From Pseudomonas sp. UBA6562 (GTDB taxonomy: Bacteria; Pseudomonadota; Gammaproteobacteria; Pseudomonadales; Pseudomonadaceae), in the NCBI RefSeq assembly GCF_002434265.1, contig NZ_DJJS01000008.1, positions 683,102-747,101 of the forward strand: a stretch of DNA of 64,000 nt, written 5' to 3'. Both the position numbers and the translations under genes were made by a program. The notes beneath the pieces were generated by a model, which did not search any database, was not told where the DNA came from, and saw only the letters and a program-made list of their open reading frames with translations. Positions 25,658 to 36,108 of the stretch are shown here, piece after piece; position 1 is the first letter of the stretch; each line of letters begins with the position of its first letter.

Positions 25658-27346
25658 TCAAGCCGAGTCGCGCAGTTCGCGGCGCAGGATCTTGCCCACT
25701 GGGGTCATGGGCAGTGCCTCACGTACCACGATCTGGCGCGGCACTTTGTAGGCGGTAAGATTGGCCTTGCAGTAGGCCTTGAGGTCTTCGACATCGACAC
25801 CGCCTTCGCGCGCCACCACGAACAGCTTCACCGCCTCGCCGGTACGCTCGTCAGTCACGCCGATGGCGGCGCAGTTGGCCACCTGCGGGTGGCCCATGAC
25901 CACTTCCTCGACTTCGTTGGGGTACACGTTGAAGCCTGAGACGATGATCATGTCTTTCTTGCGGTCAACGATGCGGGTGAAGCCGTCCGGGTCGATCACG
26001 GCGATGTCGCCGGTCTTGAGCCAGCCGTCGGCGTCGAGCGTGTCGGCCGTGGCCTCTGGCTGTTGCCAGTAGCCCTTCATGACCTGCGGCCCCTGGATGC
26101 ACAGCTCGCCTGGCGAGCCCAGGGGTTGCTCGTGGCCTTGTTCGTCGATCACCTTGAATGCGGTGCCCACCACCGGCACGCCCACCGTGCCGAGACGGGC
26201 CATCTGCCCATAGGGGTTGGTGCTGGCCACCGGCGAGGTTTCGGTGAGGCCGTAGCCTTCGACAATGCGGCAACCGGTCATCTGCTCCCAACGCTCGGCG
26301 GTGGCCTTGACCAACGCCGTACCGCCGGAGTTGGTCACTTTCAGGGCGGAGAAGTCCAGCGACTTGAAACCGGGGTGGTCCATCAGCGCGACGAACAGCG
26401 TGTTCAACCCCAGCAGCGCCGAGAAACGCCACTTGCCCAGTTCCTTGACGAAAGCAGGAATGTCGCGCGGGTTGGAGATCAGCACGTTGTGGTTGCCGGT
26501 GGCGACCATGCACATGCAGTTCGCGGTGAAGGCATAGATGTGGTACAGCGGCAGCGGCGCGATCATCACCTCGCGGCCTTCCTCGATCATCGGCTGGCCG
26601 TCGGCGCCATGCTGGGCGAAGCAGGCCAGCACTTGCAGCATGTTGGCGACCAGGTTGCCGTGGGTCAGCATAGCGCCCTTGGCCGGGCCTGTGGTGCCGC
26701 CGGTGTATTGCAGCACGGCGATGTCGGTCTGGGTTCGCGGGATGGAGGTGTGGCGCAGGCGGCGCCCGTCGCGCAGCACCTGCTTGAAGGGCAGTGCCTG
26801 GGGCAGCTGGTAGGCCGGGACCTTCTTCTTCACTTTGTCCACCAGCAGGTTGACCAGCCAACCCTTGGCGCTGGGCAGCAGATCACCGAGTTTGGCTTCG
26901 ATCAGGTACTCGATGCCGCAGTCGGCCTGCACCTCCTGTACCCGGTCACCGAACAGGTTCAGGTACACCAGCGCGCGCGCGCCGGCGTCGCGGAACTGGT
27001 GACGCATTTCCCGGGCGGTGTACAGCGGGTTGGTGTTGACCACCACCAACCCCGCGCGCATGGCGCCGAACACCGCGACCGGATATTGCAGCACGTTGGG
27101 CAGTTGCACCGCGATGCGGTCGCCGGGCTTGAGCGAGGTGTTCTGCTGCAGCCAGGCGGCGAAGGCCGCGCTGTGCCGGTCGAGGTCGGCGTAACTCAGG
27201 GTGAGCCCCAGGTTGCTGAAGGCCGGCCGGTCGGCGAAGCGCTGGCAGGCGTGCTCGAAGACCTCTACCACAGAGGCGTAGCGGGTGGTGTCGAGGGTGG
27301 TGGGTACACCTGCCGGACGTTTGTCGTTCCAGAAGTCGGCGTGCAT
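25658..27346 (-). CDS. fadD2: Long-chain-fatty-acid-CoA ligase FadD (second copy)
   Basis: A 562-residue AMP-forming acyl-CoA synthetase with AAAGGAA upstream of ATG 27346. YTGGTTGPAKG is the P-loop and GYGLTETSP the adenylation motif; the C-terminal G-K-I-L-R-R-E-L-R carries the catalytic Lys. It is closely similar to the next gene along its whole length, so the two arose by tandem duplication. In P. aeruginosa the paralogues differ in preferred chain length. Here differences concentrate in the region around residues 125-205, part of the substrate side. Confidence 0.93.
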   Translation of the reverse strand: MHADFWNDKRPAGVPTTLDTTRYASVVEVFEHACQRFADRPAFSNLGLTLSYADLDRHSAAFAAWLQQNTSLKPGDRIAVQLPNVLQYPVAVFGAMRAGLVVVNTNPLYTAREMRHQFRDAGARALVYLNLFGDRVQEVQADCGIEYLIEAKLGDLLPSAKGWLVNLLVDKVKKKVPAYQLPQALPFKQVLRDGRRLRHTSIPRTQTDIAVLQYTGGTTGPAKGAMLTHGNLVANMLQVLACFAQHGADGQPMIEEGREVMIAPLPLYHIYAFTANCMCMVATGNHNVLISNPRDIPAFVKELGKWRFSALLGLNTLFVALMDHPGFKSLDFSALKVTNSGGTALVKATAERWEQMTGCRIVEGYGLTETSPVASTNPYGQMARLGTVGVPVVGTAFKVIDEQGHEQPLGSPGELCIQGPQVMKGYWQQPEATADTLDADGWLKTGDIAVIDPDGFTRIVDRKKDMIIVSGFNVYPNEVEEVVMGHPQVANCAAIGVTDERTGEAVKLFVVAREGGVDVEDLKAYCKANLTAYKVPRQIVVREALPMTPVGKILRRELRDSA

Positions 27347-27740
27347 TTATTGTTGTTCCTTTGCCTGGACGGGGATGTCGGTTGGCCAGGGGCCTGCCCC
27401 TGGCGGCGCCGAGCCCGTGGAGCCGGCCCGGCACCCATCGACGTTAGCAGTTGCCTGCCCGGCTGGCGCTGGCCATTAACATCGTGAATCGTATTTTCCC
27501 AGGGCAGCCTATCCTGAAGCTTTACCCCGCGTGGCCAGACCAACCTTCGCCACTGCACACCGCGCATTTTTCCAACGCTCGCCGTCGTGTCAGGTTCGAG
27601 CGAACGCAGCGGTTGGTCGAGGAAATCAATCGCAAACCGCCAACCGCCGATATACTGGCGGGCTTGGACGCGCGCCGGTACTCGGTCGACCTGCGCCCAC
27701 CGGCCCCTTTGCCTTTCCCGACCGCCGTTAAGGAACCCCG
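27347..27740. other. Promoter region between divergent fadD2 and phaJ
   Basis: These 394 bases separate divergent genes. I looked for a PsrA-type palindrome of the GAAAC/GTTTC form, expected for fatty-acid genes, and did not find a good match. No gene or T-run terminator is visible. Confidence 0.45.
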
Positions 27741-28211
27741 ATGACCCAGGTCAGCAACACGCCCTACGAAGCCCTCGAAGTCGGCCAGACCGCCAGCTAC
27801 GAGAAGTCGGTCGAAGAACGCGACATCCAGCTGTTCGCGGCCATGTCCGGCGACCACAACCCCGTACACCTGGACGCCGAATTCGCCGCCAAGAGCATGT
27901 TCCGCGAGCGCATCGCCCATGGCATGTTCAGCGGCGCGCTGATCAGTGCCGCCGTGGCCTGCACCCTGCCCGGCCCCGGCACCATCTACCTGGGCCAGAA
28001 GATGAGCTTCCAAAAGCCGGTGAAGATCGGCGACACCCTCACCGTGCGTCTGGAAATCCTCGAGAAGCTGCCGAAATTCAAAGTCCGCATCGCCACCAAC
28101 GTCTACAACCAGAACGACGAACTGGTGGTCGAAGGCGAAGCCGAAATCCTCGCGCCGCGCAAGCAGCAGACCGTCGAACTGGTGTCGCCGCCGAACTTCG
28201 TCGCCGGCTGA
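27741..28211 (+). CDS. phaJ: (R)-specific enoyl-CoA hydratase, MaoC family
   Basis: This 156-residue single hot-dog-fold protein has the hydratase-2 motif, with Asp38, Asn40 and His43 in SGDHNPVHLD. Its start is preceded by AAGGAA. PhaJ-type enzymes convert trans-2-enoyl-CoA from beta-oxidation to (R)-3-hydroxyacyl-CoA, the precursor for medium-chain polyhydroxyalkanoate. The position next to two fadD genes matches the PhaJ4 locus of pseudomonads. The synthase genes are not in the window. Confidence 0.88.
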   Translation: MTQVSNTPYEALEVGQTASYEKSVEERDIQLFAAMSGDHNPVHLDAEFAAKSMFRERIAHGMFSGALISAAVACTLPGPGTIYLGQKMSFQKPVKIGDTLTVRLEILEKLPKFKVRIATNVYNQNDELVVEGEAEILAPRKQQTVELVSPPNFVAG

Positions 28212-28316
28212 ATCCGTTGCCCGCACGCGCCTTGTAACAGGCTCTCGAGCCGCCCTGGGTTGCATGGCCGGTCCGCTTGGCGACCGCCATGAGCCGCTTT
28301 TCCCGGATGTGACCCG

Positions 28317-29027
28317 ATGCCCGCACTGCCCCCGCAGCCCGCTTGCTGCGATCCGATCCAGTTCCACTGGCCCCTGCCCCGCCCCGTGCCCGGCGCGGTG
28401 CTGGCCAGTTGCGCTTTCGACCCGTCGCGGCTGGCGGCCGACGACTTCCAGCGCGCGGGCATCGAGCAGACGGCAGCCCTGCAACGCTCGGTGGCAAAGC
28501 GCCAGGCCGAATACCTGGCCGGGCGCGTTTGTGCCCGCGCAGCCTTGCAGCGCCTAGACGGCCGCCTCTATGTACCAGCCACGCACATTGACCGCTCCCC
28601 GGTCTGGCCGGCTGGCATCCACGGTTCTATCACCCACGGCAAGGGTTGGGCCGCAGCGGTGGTCGTGGCCGACGGCGCCTGCCAGGGCATCGGCCTGGAC
28701 CAGGAATGCCTGCTCGACGACGAGCGCGCCCAGCGCCTGGCCGGGGAGATCCTGACCCCGGCCGAATTGCAGCGCCTGGACCCGGCACAGGTCGGCCTGA
28801 CGGTGACACTGACCTTCTCCCTCAAGGAGAGCCTGTTCAAGGCCCTCTACCCCCTCACCCAGCAGCGCTTCTACTTCGAACATGCCGAGGTACTGGAGTG
28901 GTCGGCGACGGGCACGGCACGGCTGCGCCTGCTCACAGACCTGTCGACACACTGGCGAACGGGCGTGGAGCTGGAAGGACAATTCCGCTTGACCGACAAG
29001 CATCTTTTGAGCCTGGTCAGCGTTTGA
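28317..29027 (+). CDS. pcpS: 4'-phosphopantetheinyl transferase (EntD/PcpS type)
   Basis: This 236-residue enzyme has the three PPTase motifs: GSITH at 103-107, GLDQE at 126-130 (Mg-binding Asp and Glu) and SLKESLFKAL at 168-177. It transfers the phosphopantetheine arm of CoA to carrier proteins. In P. aeruginosa the single PPTase PcpS serves both fatty-acid and siderophore carriers, and the same may hold here. The ribosome site before ATG 28317 is weak, so the exact start is less certain. Confidence 0.88.
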   Translation: MPALPPQPACCDPIQFHWPLPRPVPGAVLASCAFDPSRLAADDFQRAGIEQTAALQRSVAKRQAEYLAGRVCARAALQRLDGRLYVPATHIDRSPVWPAGIHGSITHGKGWAAAVVVADGACQGIGLDQECLLDDERAQRLAGEILTPAELQRLDPAQVGLTVTLTFSLKESLFKALYPLTQQRFYFEHAEVLEWSATGTARLRLLTDLSTHWRTGVELEGQFRLTDKHLLSLVSV

Positions 29028-29644
29028 AATAGCCGCGGCTGGACAGGCGGTCGCAAGCAATTTATGTGCTGAAAATCAACCTCAAAATTTCTTGCCTGCG
29101 TCGCTGTGTCCCCAAAAAACGCCGTAACCTGCTTGGGACAAGGCCTACAGCGAATAGCGAGATTTCACGCACACAGTACCCACAACTTATCCACAGGCCG
29201 CTCGCCTTGCAAAGGGTCCAAGACCGCATTATCTTGTATCGCATTCGCGGCCAACCACTACATGTTGGGTTTTGCGCCCGATTGCAAACACAAGTCCGGA
29301 CAAGAATTCAAATGCTTTTTTGTGCGGAACTTCAAGCGGTACCAGCAGACAAATCGCTCCTGCAGAGGTGACCGAAGCAGCCCACCTGGGCCCCATCCGG
29401 TCATAGGTGCTCAAGCTTTCGCCAAGCACCAGACGGCAATGGGTTACGGGCCTGCCCGCAACCTTTGACTTCGGCCAGGGAGCGGCATTCGTCTGCCCTA
29501 ATTCCTGAGTCTGTCCCGGAGTCGGCACGCCCGAACGAGCGAACGCGCGCGTCGCTTCGTTGTTCGGCGGTTAACAACGTGGACAGAACCGGTGGGCGCC
29601 CACAAGGCGCCTGAACACTATAGAAACTGTGGAGACACCCACCG
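29028..29644 (+). promoter_or_regulatory. Long nrdA promoter and leader region
   Basis: 617 bases without a gene precede nrdA. They hold a perfect DnaA box, TTATCCACA, at 29187-29195, and two NrdR boxes at 29224-29270 (listed separately). The rest, up to the nrdA start, is leader of about 370 bases with no reading frame I trust. In E. coli DnaA likewise binds the nrdAB promoter and ties dNTP supply to replication initiation. Confidence 0.7.
29224..29270 (+). promoter_or_regulatory. Tandem NrdR boxes of the nrdA promoter
   Basis: CCGCATTATCTTGTAT (29224-29239) and CCACTACATGTTGGGT (29255-29270) both fit the NrdR consensus acaCwATATaTwGtgt at most conserved positions (C4, A8, T9, T11, G13). 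They are 31 bp apart start to start, three helical turns, which is the spacing NrdR needs. NrdR is an ATP-cone repressor that reads ATP/dATP and shuts down ribonucleotide reductase genes. Confidence 0.75.
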
Positions 29645-32524
<2,880 letters not shown>

Positions 32525-32533
32525 GGCCCACGA

Positions 32534-32559
32534 AACCCGCTCCTTTATAGGAGCGGGTT
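32534..32559. repeat. REP-like hairpin between nrdA and nrdB
   Basis: AACCCGCTCC and GGAGCGGGTT form a perfect 10-bp stem with a 6-base loop, 10 bases after the nrdA stop. The sequence matches the core of the P. putida-type repetitive extragenic palindrome (AACCCGCTCCT). It has no T-run and may adjust the nrdA:nrdB mRNA ratio by stabilising the upstream transcript. Confidence 0.65.
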
Positions 32560-32735
32560 CGCAGTCCGCGCCAGCAACACCCCAGACACAACACGCCAAG
32601 GCCACTGCCGCCTCGGCCGCCCCACACCGGGCTTACCTGATTTGCGTGCACTGCCTCACCCCGACAAAGGGTCAGGAACCGCATCCCCTTTCAACGGCCC
32701 TACCTGCACAGGGCCCTCAACCAGGAGCATTCACC

Positions 32736-33986
32736 ATGCTGAGCTGGGACGAATTCGATAAAGAAGACGGCGAAGCCGTCGCCAAGACCGCCACCCCGAG
32801 CCAGGCCGCCGCGACCGCGAACCTCGACCGCCTCGACAGCGCCGGCGACGCCGCCGCCCAAGAAGCGCGCGCCGCCACCGCCGCCGACTCCGACGCGGTC
32901 AAGCGCGCCAAGGCATCGCTGAACGACCTCGACGTCGCCGAAGGCCTGGCCGAGCTGGAAGGCTCCGCCGCCCGCGTCGCGGTCGACGAAAAGCGCATGA
33001 TCAACTGCCGCGCCGACCTCAACCAGCTTGTGCCCTTCAAGTACGACTGGGCCTGGCAGAAGTACCTCGACGGCTGCGCCAACCACTGGATGCCGCAAGA
33101 GGTCAACATGACCGCCGACATCGCCTTGTGGAAGAGCCAGGACGGTCTGACCGAAGACGAACGTCGCATCGTCATGCGCAACCTGGGCTTCTTCTCCACC
33201 GCCGACTCCCTGGTCGCCAACAACCTGGCCCTGGCCGTATACCGCTTGATCACCAACCCGGAGTGCCGCCAGTACATCCTGCGCCAGGCCTTTGAGGAAG
33301 CGATCCACACCCACGCCTACCAGTACTGCATCGAATCGCTGGGCATGGATGAGGGCGAGATCTTCAACATGTACCACGAGATCCCGTCGGTCGCGAAAAA
33401 GGCCGCCTGGGGTCTGAAGTACACCCGCGCCATCTCCGACCCGGAATTCAACACCGGCACCCCGGAAAACGACAAGGAACTGCTGCGTAACCTGATCGGT
33501 TACTACTGCGTGCTGGAAGGCATCTTCTTCTACTGCGGCTTCACCCAGATCCTCTCGATGGGCCGCCGCAACAAGATGACCGGCGTCGCCGAGCAGTTCC
33601 AGTACATCCTGCGCGACGAGTCGATGCACCTGAACTTCGGCATCGACGTGATCAACCAGATCAAGATCGAGAACCCGCACCTGTGGGACTCGGCGATGAA
33701 AGACGAAGCCACGCAGATGATTCTGCAGGGCACCCAGCTGGAGATCGAATACGCGCGCGACACCATGCCGCGCGGTGTGCTGGGCATGAACGCGGCGATG
33801 ATGGAGGACTACCTCAAGTTCATCGCCAACCGTCGTCTGACGCAGATCGGGTTGAAGGAAGAGTATCCGGGGACGACCAACCCGTTCCCATGGATGAGCG
33901 AGATCATGGACTTGAAGAAGGAGAAGAACTTCTTCGAGACGCGGGTGATCGAGTATCAGACCGGTGGGGCGTTGAGCTGGGATTGA
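32736..33986 (+). CDS. nrdB: Class Ia ribonucleoside-diphosphate reductase, small subunit
   Basis: The start is ATG 32736, behind CAGGAG, giving 416 residues. A low-complexity Ala/Asp-rich N-terminal extension (about residues 15-80) precedes the ferritin-like core. Iron ligands are visible in the FEEAIHTHAYQYC and RDESMHLNFG helices. The C-terminus (Y-Q-T-G-G-A-L-S-W-D) is the tail that docks on NrdA. NrdB houses the diferric tyrosyl radical. The nrdA-nrdB gap of 211 bases holds a hairpin, and a terminator follows nrdB. Confidence 0.95.
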   Translation: MLSWDEFDKEDGEAVAKTATPSQAAATANLDRLDSAGDAAAQEARAATAADSDAVKRAKASLNDLDVAEGLAELEGSAARVAVDEKRMINCRADLNQLVPFKYDWAWQKYLDGCANHWMPQEVNMTADIALWKSQDGLTEDERRIVMRNLGFFSTADSLVANNLALAVYRLITNPECRQYILRQAFEEAIHTHAYQYCIESLGMDEGEIFNMYHEIPSVAKKAAWGLKYTRAISDPEFNTGTPENDKELLRNLIGYYCVLEGIFFYCGFTQILSMGRRNKMTGVAEQFQYILRDESMHLNFGIDVINQIKIENPHLWDSAMKDEATQMILQGTQLEIEYARDTMPRGVLGMNAAMMEDYLKFIANRRLTQIGLKEEYPGTTNPFPWMSEIMDLKKEKNFFETRVIEYQTGGALSWD

Positions 33987-34008
33987 TTGTCCGGGCTTGA
34001 ACTGGAAG

Positions 34009-34032
34009 GGCTGCCATTTGGCAGCCTTTTTT
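34009..34032 (+). terminator. Rho-independent terminator after nrdB
   Basis: GGCTGCC-ATTT-GGCAGCC followed by six T residues, 22 bases after the nrdB stop. Confidence 0.9.
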
Positions 34033-34062
34033 GTTGCTCGGAACACATTGTTAGAGGTTTGG

Positions 34063-34260
34063 CTACTTAGGTTGGGAAATCGCGATCAGCCCTTCGTCTA
34101 CCTCAGCCATCAAGACGGGCTAAACCGCCAGCTTTCCTTGTTCGGCCACGTATTGCAACGCCTCGCGCATGAACTCAGACGGGTTTACGCGCAGTCGTTC
34201 GAGTTGCCGGTATGCACAAGCTTTGAACACGCCCTCGATACGAATGTTGATGGACCCCAT
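34063..34260 (-). pseudogene. RelB/DinJ-like antitoxin interrupted by a stop codon
   Basis: From ATG 34260, with AGGGAG nine bases upstream, the frame reads a 46-residue RelB/DinJ-like ribbon-helix-helix: MGSINIRIEG, then A-Y-R-Q-L-E-R-L-R-V-N-P-S-E-F-M-R-E-A-L-Q-Y-V-A-E-Q-G. A TAG at 34122-34120 interrupts it. Past this stop the same frame continues P-V-L-M-A-E-V-D-E-G-L, the expected antitoxin continuation, until a second stop at 34065-34063. Family members are usually 80-100 residues, so the toxin-binding half is lost. No RelE/YafQ-type toxin is present nearby. The N-terminal DNA-binding half could still be made. Confidence 0.65.
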
Positions 34261-34434
34261 AAAAGGCGCTCCCTGAAAATACAGTCGTTATGATCGTACC
34301 TTTGCCTTAGCCCGACAAAACCCTGGCGCAGTGCTCGACCAGCCTGCAGCCTGACATTTTTGTCAGTACCCAGGCCCGCACTATCGCTCTACCGTATCTG
34401 TAACAGCATTCGACAACAACGGAGCGAGCCCACC

Positions 34435-34911
34435 ATGAGCCTTCACCTGCAATCGAACGACCAGGCACTTAATAGGCTGATTACGGAAATCATGTCCGAC
34501 GAGACCGTCACGCTTCAGGAATTTCGTGACATTCGAGATCAATCCGACGCCATCCTGGATGCTGAAAAGGCGACATCACCTGCCATCGCTTCAATCCTCT
34601 CGGACTTCCAGACCCAGGCCGATGCCCTGACCGACACATTACAGAAAATCGCGCTCACCATTCGTAAGAACAAAGTCGACATGCCCGCTTTCGAGAACAT
34701 CAAAAAGGCAATCGAATACCAGCTGACCTACCTGGTCATGGCCTATGCGTCTTCGGTTGAGCGCTACAGCGTGCTCAAGACGGGTGTGAACACCATGGCC
34801 GACAAGGCAGCGGCATTGAAGCGCGGGAACGACCAGCGACTCGACGCTGAGTATGGCTCATCGGGTTCTGGTAAGGCGTCCGGTGCGGCTCCAGATACTG
34901 ACAAACGGTAA
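34435..34911 (+). CDS. Hypothetical helical protein (158 aa)
   Basis: The start at ATG 34435 has GGAGCGAG upstream and gives 158 residues. The product is largely helical, with charged repeats (E-F-R-D-I-R-D-Q-S-D-A-I-L-D-A-E-K) near 30-50 and a more hydrophobic helix near 100-115 (TYLVMAYASS), ending in a Gly/Ser tail. It has no signal peptide. Base composition is more A+T-rich than the neighbours, and it sits beside a decayed antitoxin, both signs of an accessory patch. I do not recognise the family. Confidence 0.55.
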   Translation: MSLHLQSNDQALNRLITEIMSDETVTLQEFRDIRDQSDAILDAEKATSPAIASILSDFQTQADALTDTLQKIALTIRKNKVDMPAFENIKKAIEYQLTYLVMAYASSVERYSVLKTGVNTMADKAAALKRGNDQRLDAEYGSSGSGKASGAAPDTDKR

Positions 34912-35250
34912 TCCCTGCTCGAAGGGCTTGAATGGCCATTAATGCGTCGGGCCCTATATTTTGATTCGGGTTATGCCAAACGGAGAGGCTAATTACAATG
35001 GTCTCAAAGGTCTTGAAAAACAAAACGCTCGATGCAGTGCATCGGGCGGTTCGAGGCCTACCGTCCTACCTAAGCAGGTGAGAACCTGTTGCAAGGCTAG
35101 GCATTGGATTCAGATATTCCCATTCAGGCAGCTATTCGACCCCGCGCAGATGTCTTTCGGTAAACCTGATCATGCTCGTGGCAACGAACGCATGTCAGGG
35201 AAATAATCGACGCTGCGCAGGACCTGCGACACGACAGAAGTCCATACCCT
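34912..35250. other. A+T-richer intergenic patch
   Basis: These 339 bases lie between the hypothetical gene and the IclR gene. The only thing with coding character is a 27-codon frame at 34998-35081. No terminator with a T-run or tRNA was seen. Confidence 0.45.
34998..35081 (+). CDS. Possible small peptide (27 aa)
   Basis: ATG 34998 has an excellent ribosome site (GGAGAGG, nine bases upstream) and opens a 27-residue basic frame (MVSKVLKNKTLDAVHRAVRG, then L-P-S-Y-L-S-R, stop). It could be a real basic peptide or the 5' remnant of a lost gene. No family is recognised. Confidence 0.3.
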   Translation: MVSKVLKNKTLDAVHRAVRGLPSYLSR

Positions 35251-36048
35251 CTACCTCCACCCCAACTCCCCGGACAACCGCCCCACCACTCCCTTCACCA
35301 CCGGCACCAACTCCCCCATCTTCCCCTCCGACATGTACGGCACCGTACTCGCCACACTCACCCCCGCCACGATCCGCCCACTGGCATCGCGTACCGGCGC
35401 CGCCACACAACGAATCGACGGTTCGTTGTCTTCCAAATCGAACGCATACCCCCCCGCCGCATACTCGACCATCCGCTGCTCGAACTGCGCCCAGGTCTGC
35501 TCCACATGCTGCGGCCAGAACGCGCTCTTGCCGCCGGCTGGCAGGCTGGTTTCATACAGCCGCTGCCACTCGGCAGGGGTGTCGTCGATCATCATCGCTT
35601 TGCCAATGCCGGTGCGCGCCAGCGGCATGCGGTGGCCGACGCGGGAGCGCATTTCCGGGCCGTTGCGGCCGGGGGTCTTGTGCAGGTAGAGCACCTCGTC
35701 GCCTTCGCGGATAGCCAGGTGGATGGTGTCGCCGGTCAGGGCCGAGAGTTCGTCGAGATACGGCGCGGCAAGGGCTACCAGGGGTAGTTCTTCACGTGCC
35801 TGGAAACCGAGTTCGATCAGCTTGGGACCGAGCAGATAGCCGACCTGGGGCAGCACGCGCAGGTAGCGCTCCTCCACCAGGCAACTGACCAGGCGGTGGG
35901 TGGTGCTGCGGGTGGTACCGATGTGCTGGGCGATGGCCTTGAGGTCGCGGGCGCCGGCGGCAACGGCCTGCACGACGCCAAGGCCGCGCAGCAGGGTCTG
36001 GGTGCCGGTCGGGGCGGCGTCCTTGGGAGGGCTGGTGGGGTCTTGCAT
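35251..36048 (-). CDS. IclR-family regulator of the galactonate operon
   Basis: This 265-residue protein has an N-terminal winged helix (LLRGLGVVQAVAAGARDLKA, then GTTRSTTHRLVSCL) and the C-terminal IclR effector-binding domain. It is the last gene of the dgo operon, 60 bases after the transporter, so it is probably co-transcribed and self-regulated. E. coli uses a GntR-family DgoR for the same operon, so the regulator has been replaced in this lineage. The likely inducer is galactonate or KDPGal. A candidate operator lies before dgoK. Confidence 0.85.
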   Translation of the reverse strand: MQDPTSPPKDAAPTGTQTLLRGLGVVQAVAAGARDLKAIAQHIGTTRSTTHRLVSCLVEERYLRVLPQVGYLLGPKLIELGFQAREELPLVALAAPYLDELSALTGDTIHLAIREGDEVLYLHKTPGRNGPEMRSRVGHRMPLARTGIGKAMMIDDTPAEWQRLYETSLPAGGKSAFWPQHVEQTWAQFEQRMVEYAAGGYAFDLEDNEPSIRCVAAPVRDASGRIVAGVSVASTVPYMSEGKMGELVPVVKGVVGRLSGELGWR

Positions 36049-36108
36049 GGGTGGCCTGCGAGGGTGAGCGGATGGGCGGGCGACAGTATGGTCGCCCGCA
36101 GGCGGAGG

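Noticed and set aside
27347..27740. PsrA/FadR operator between fadD2 and phaJ
   Set aside because: No palindrome with the expected GAAAC/GTTTC arms was found, so I do not claim one.
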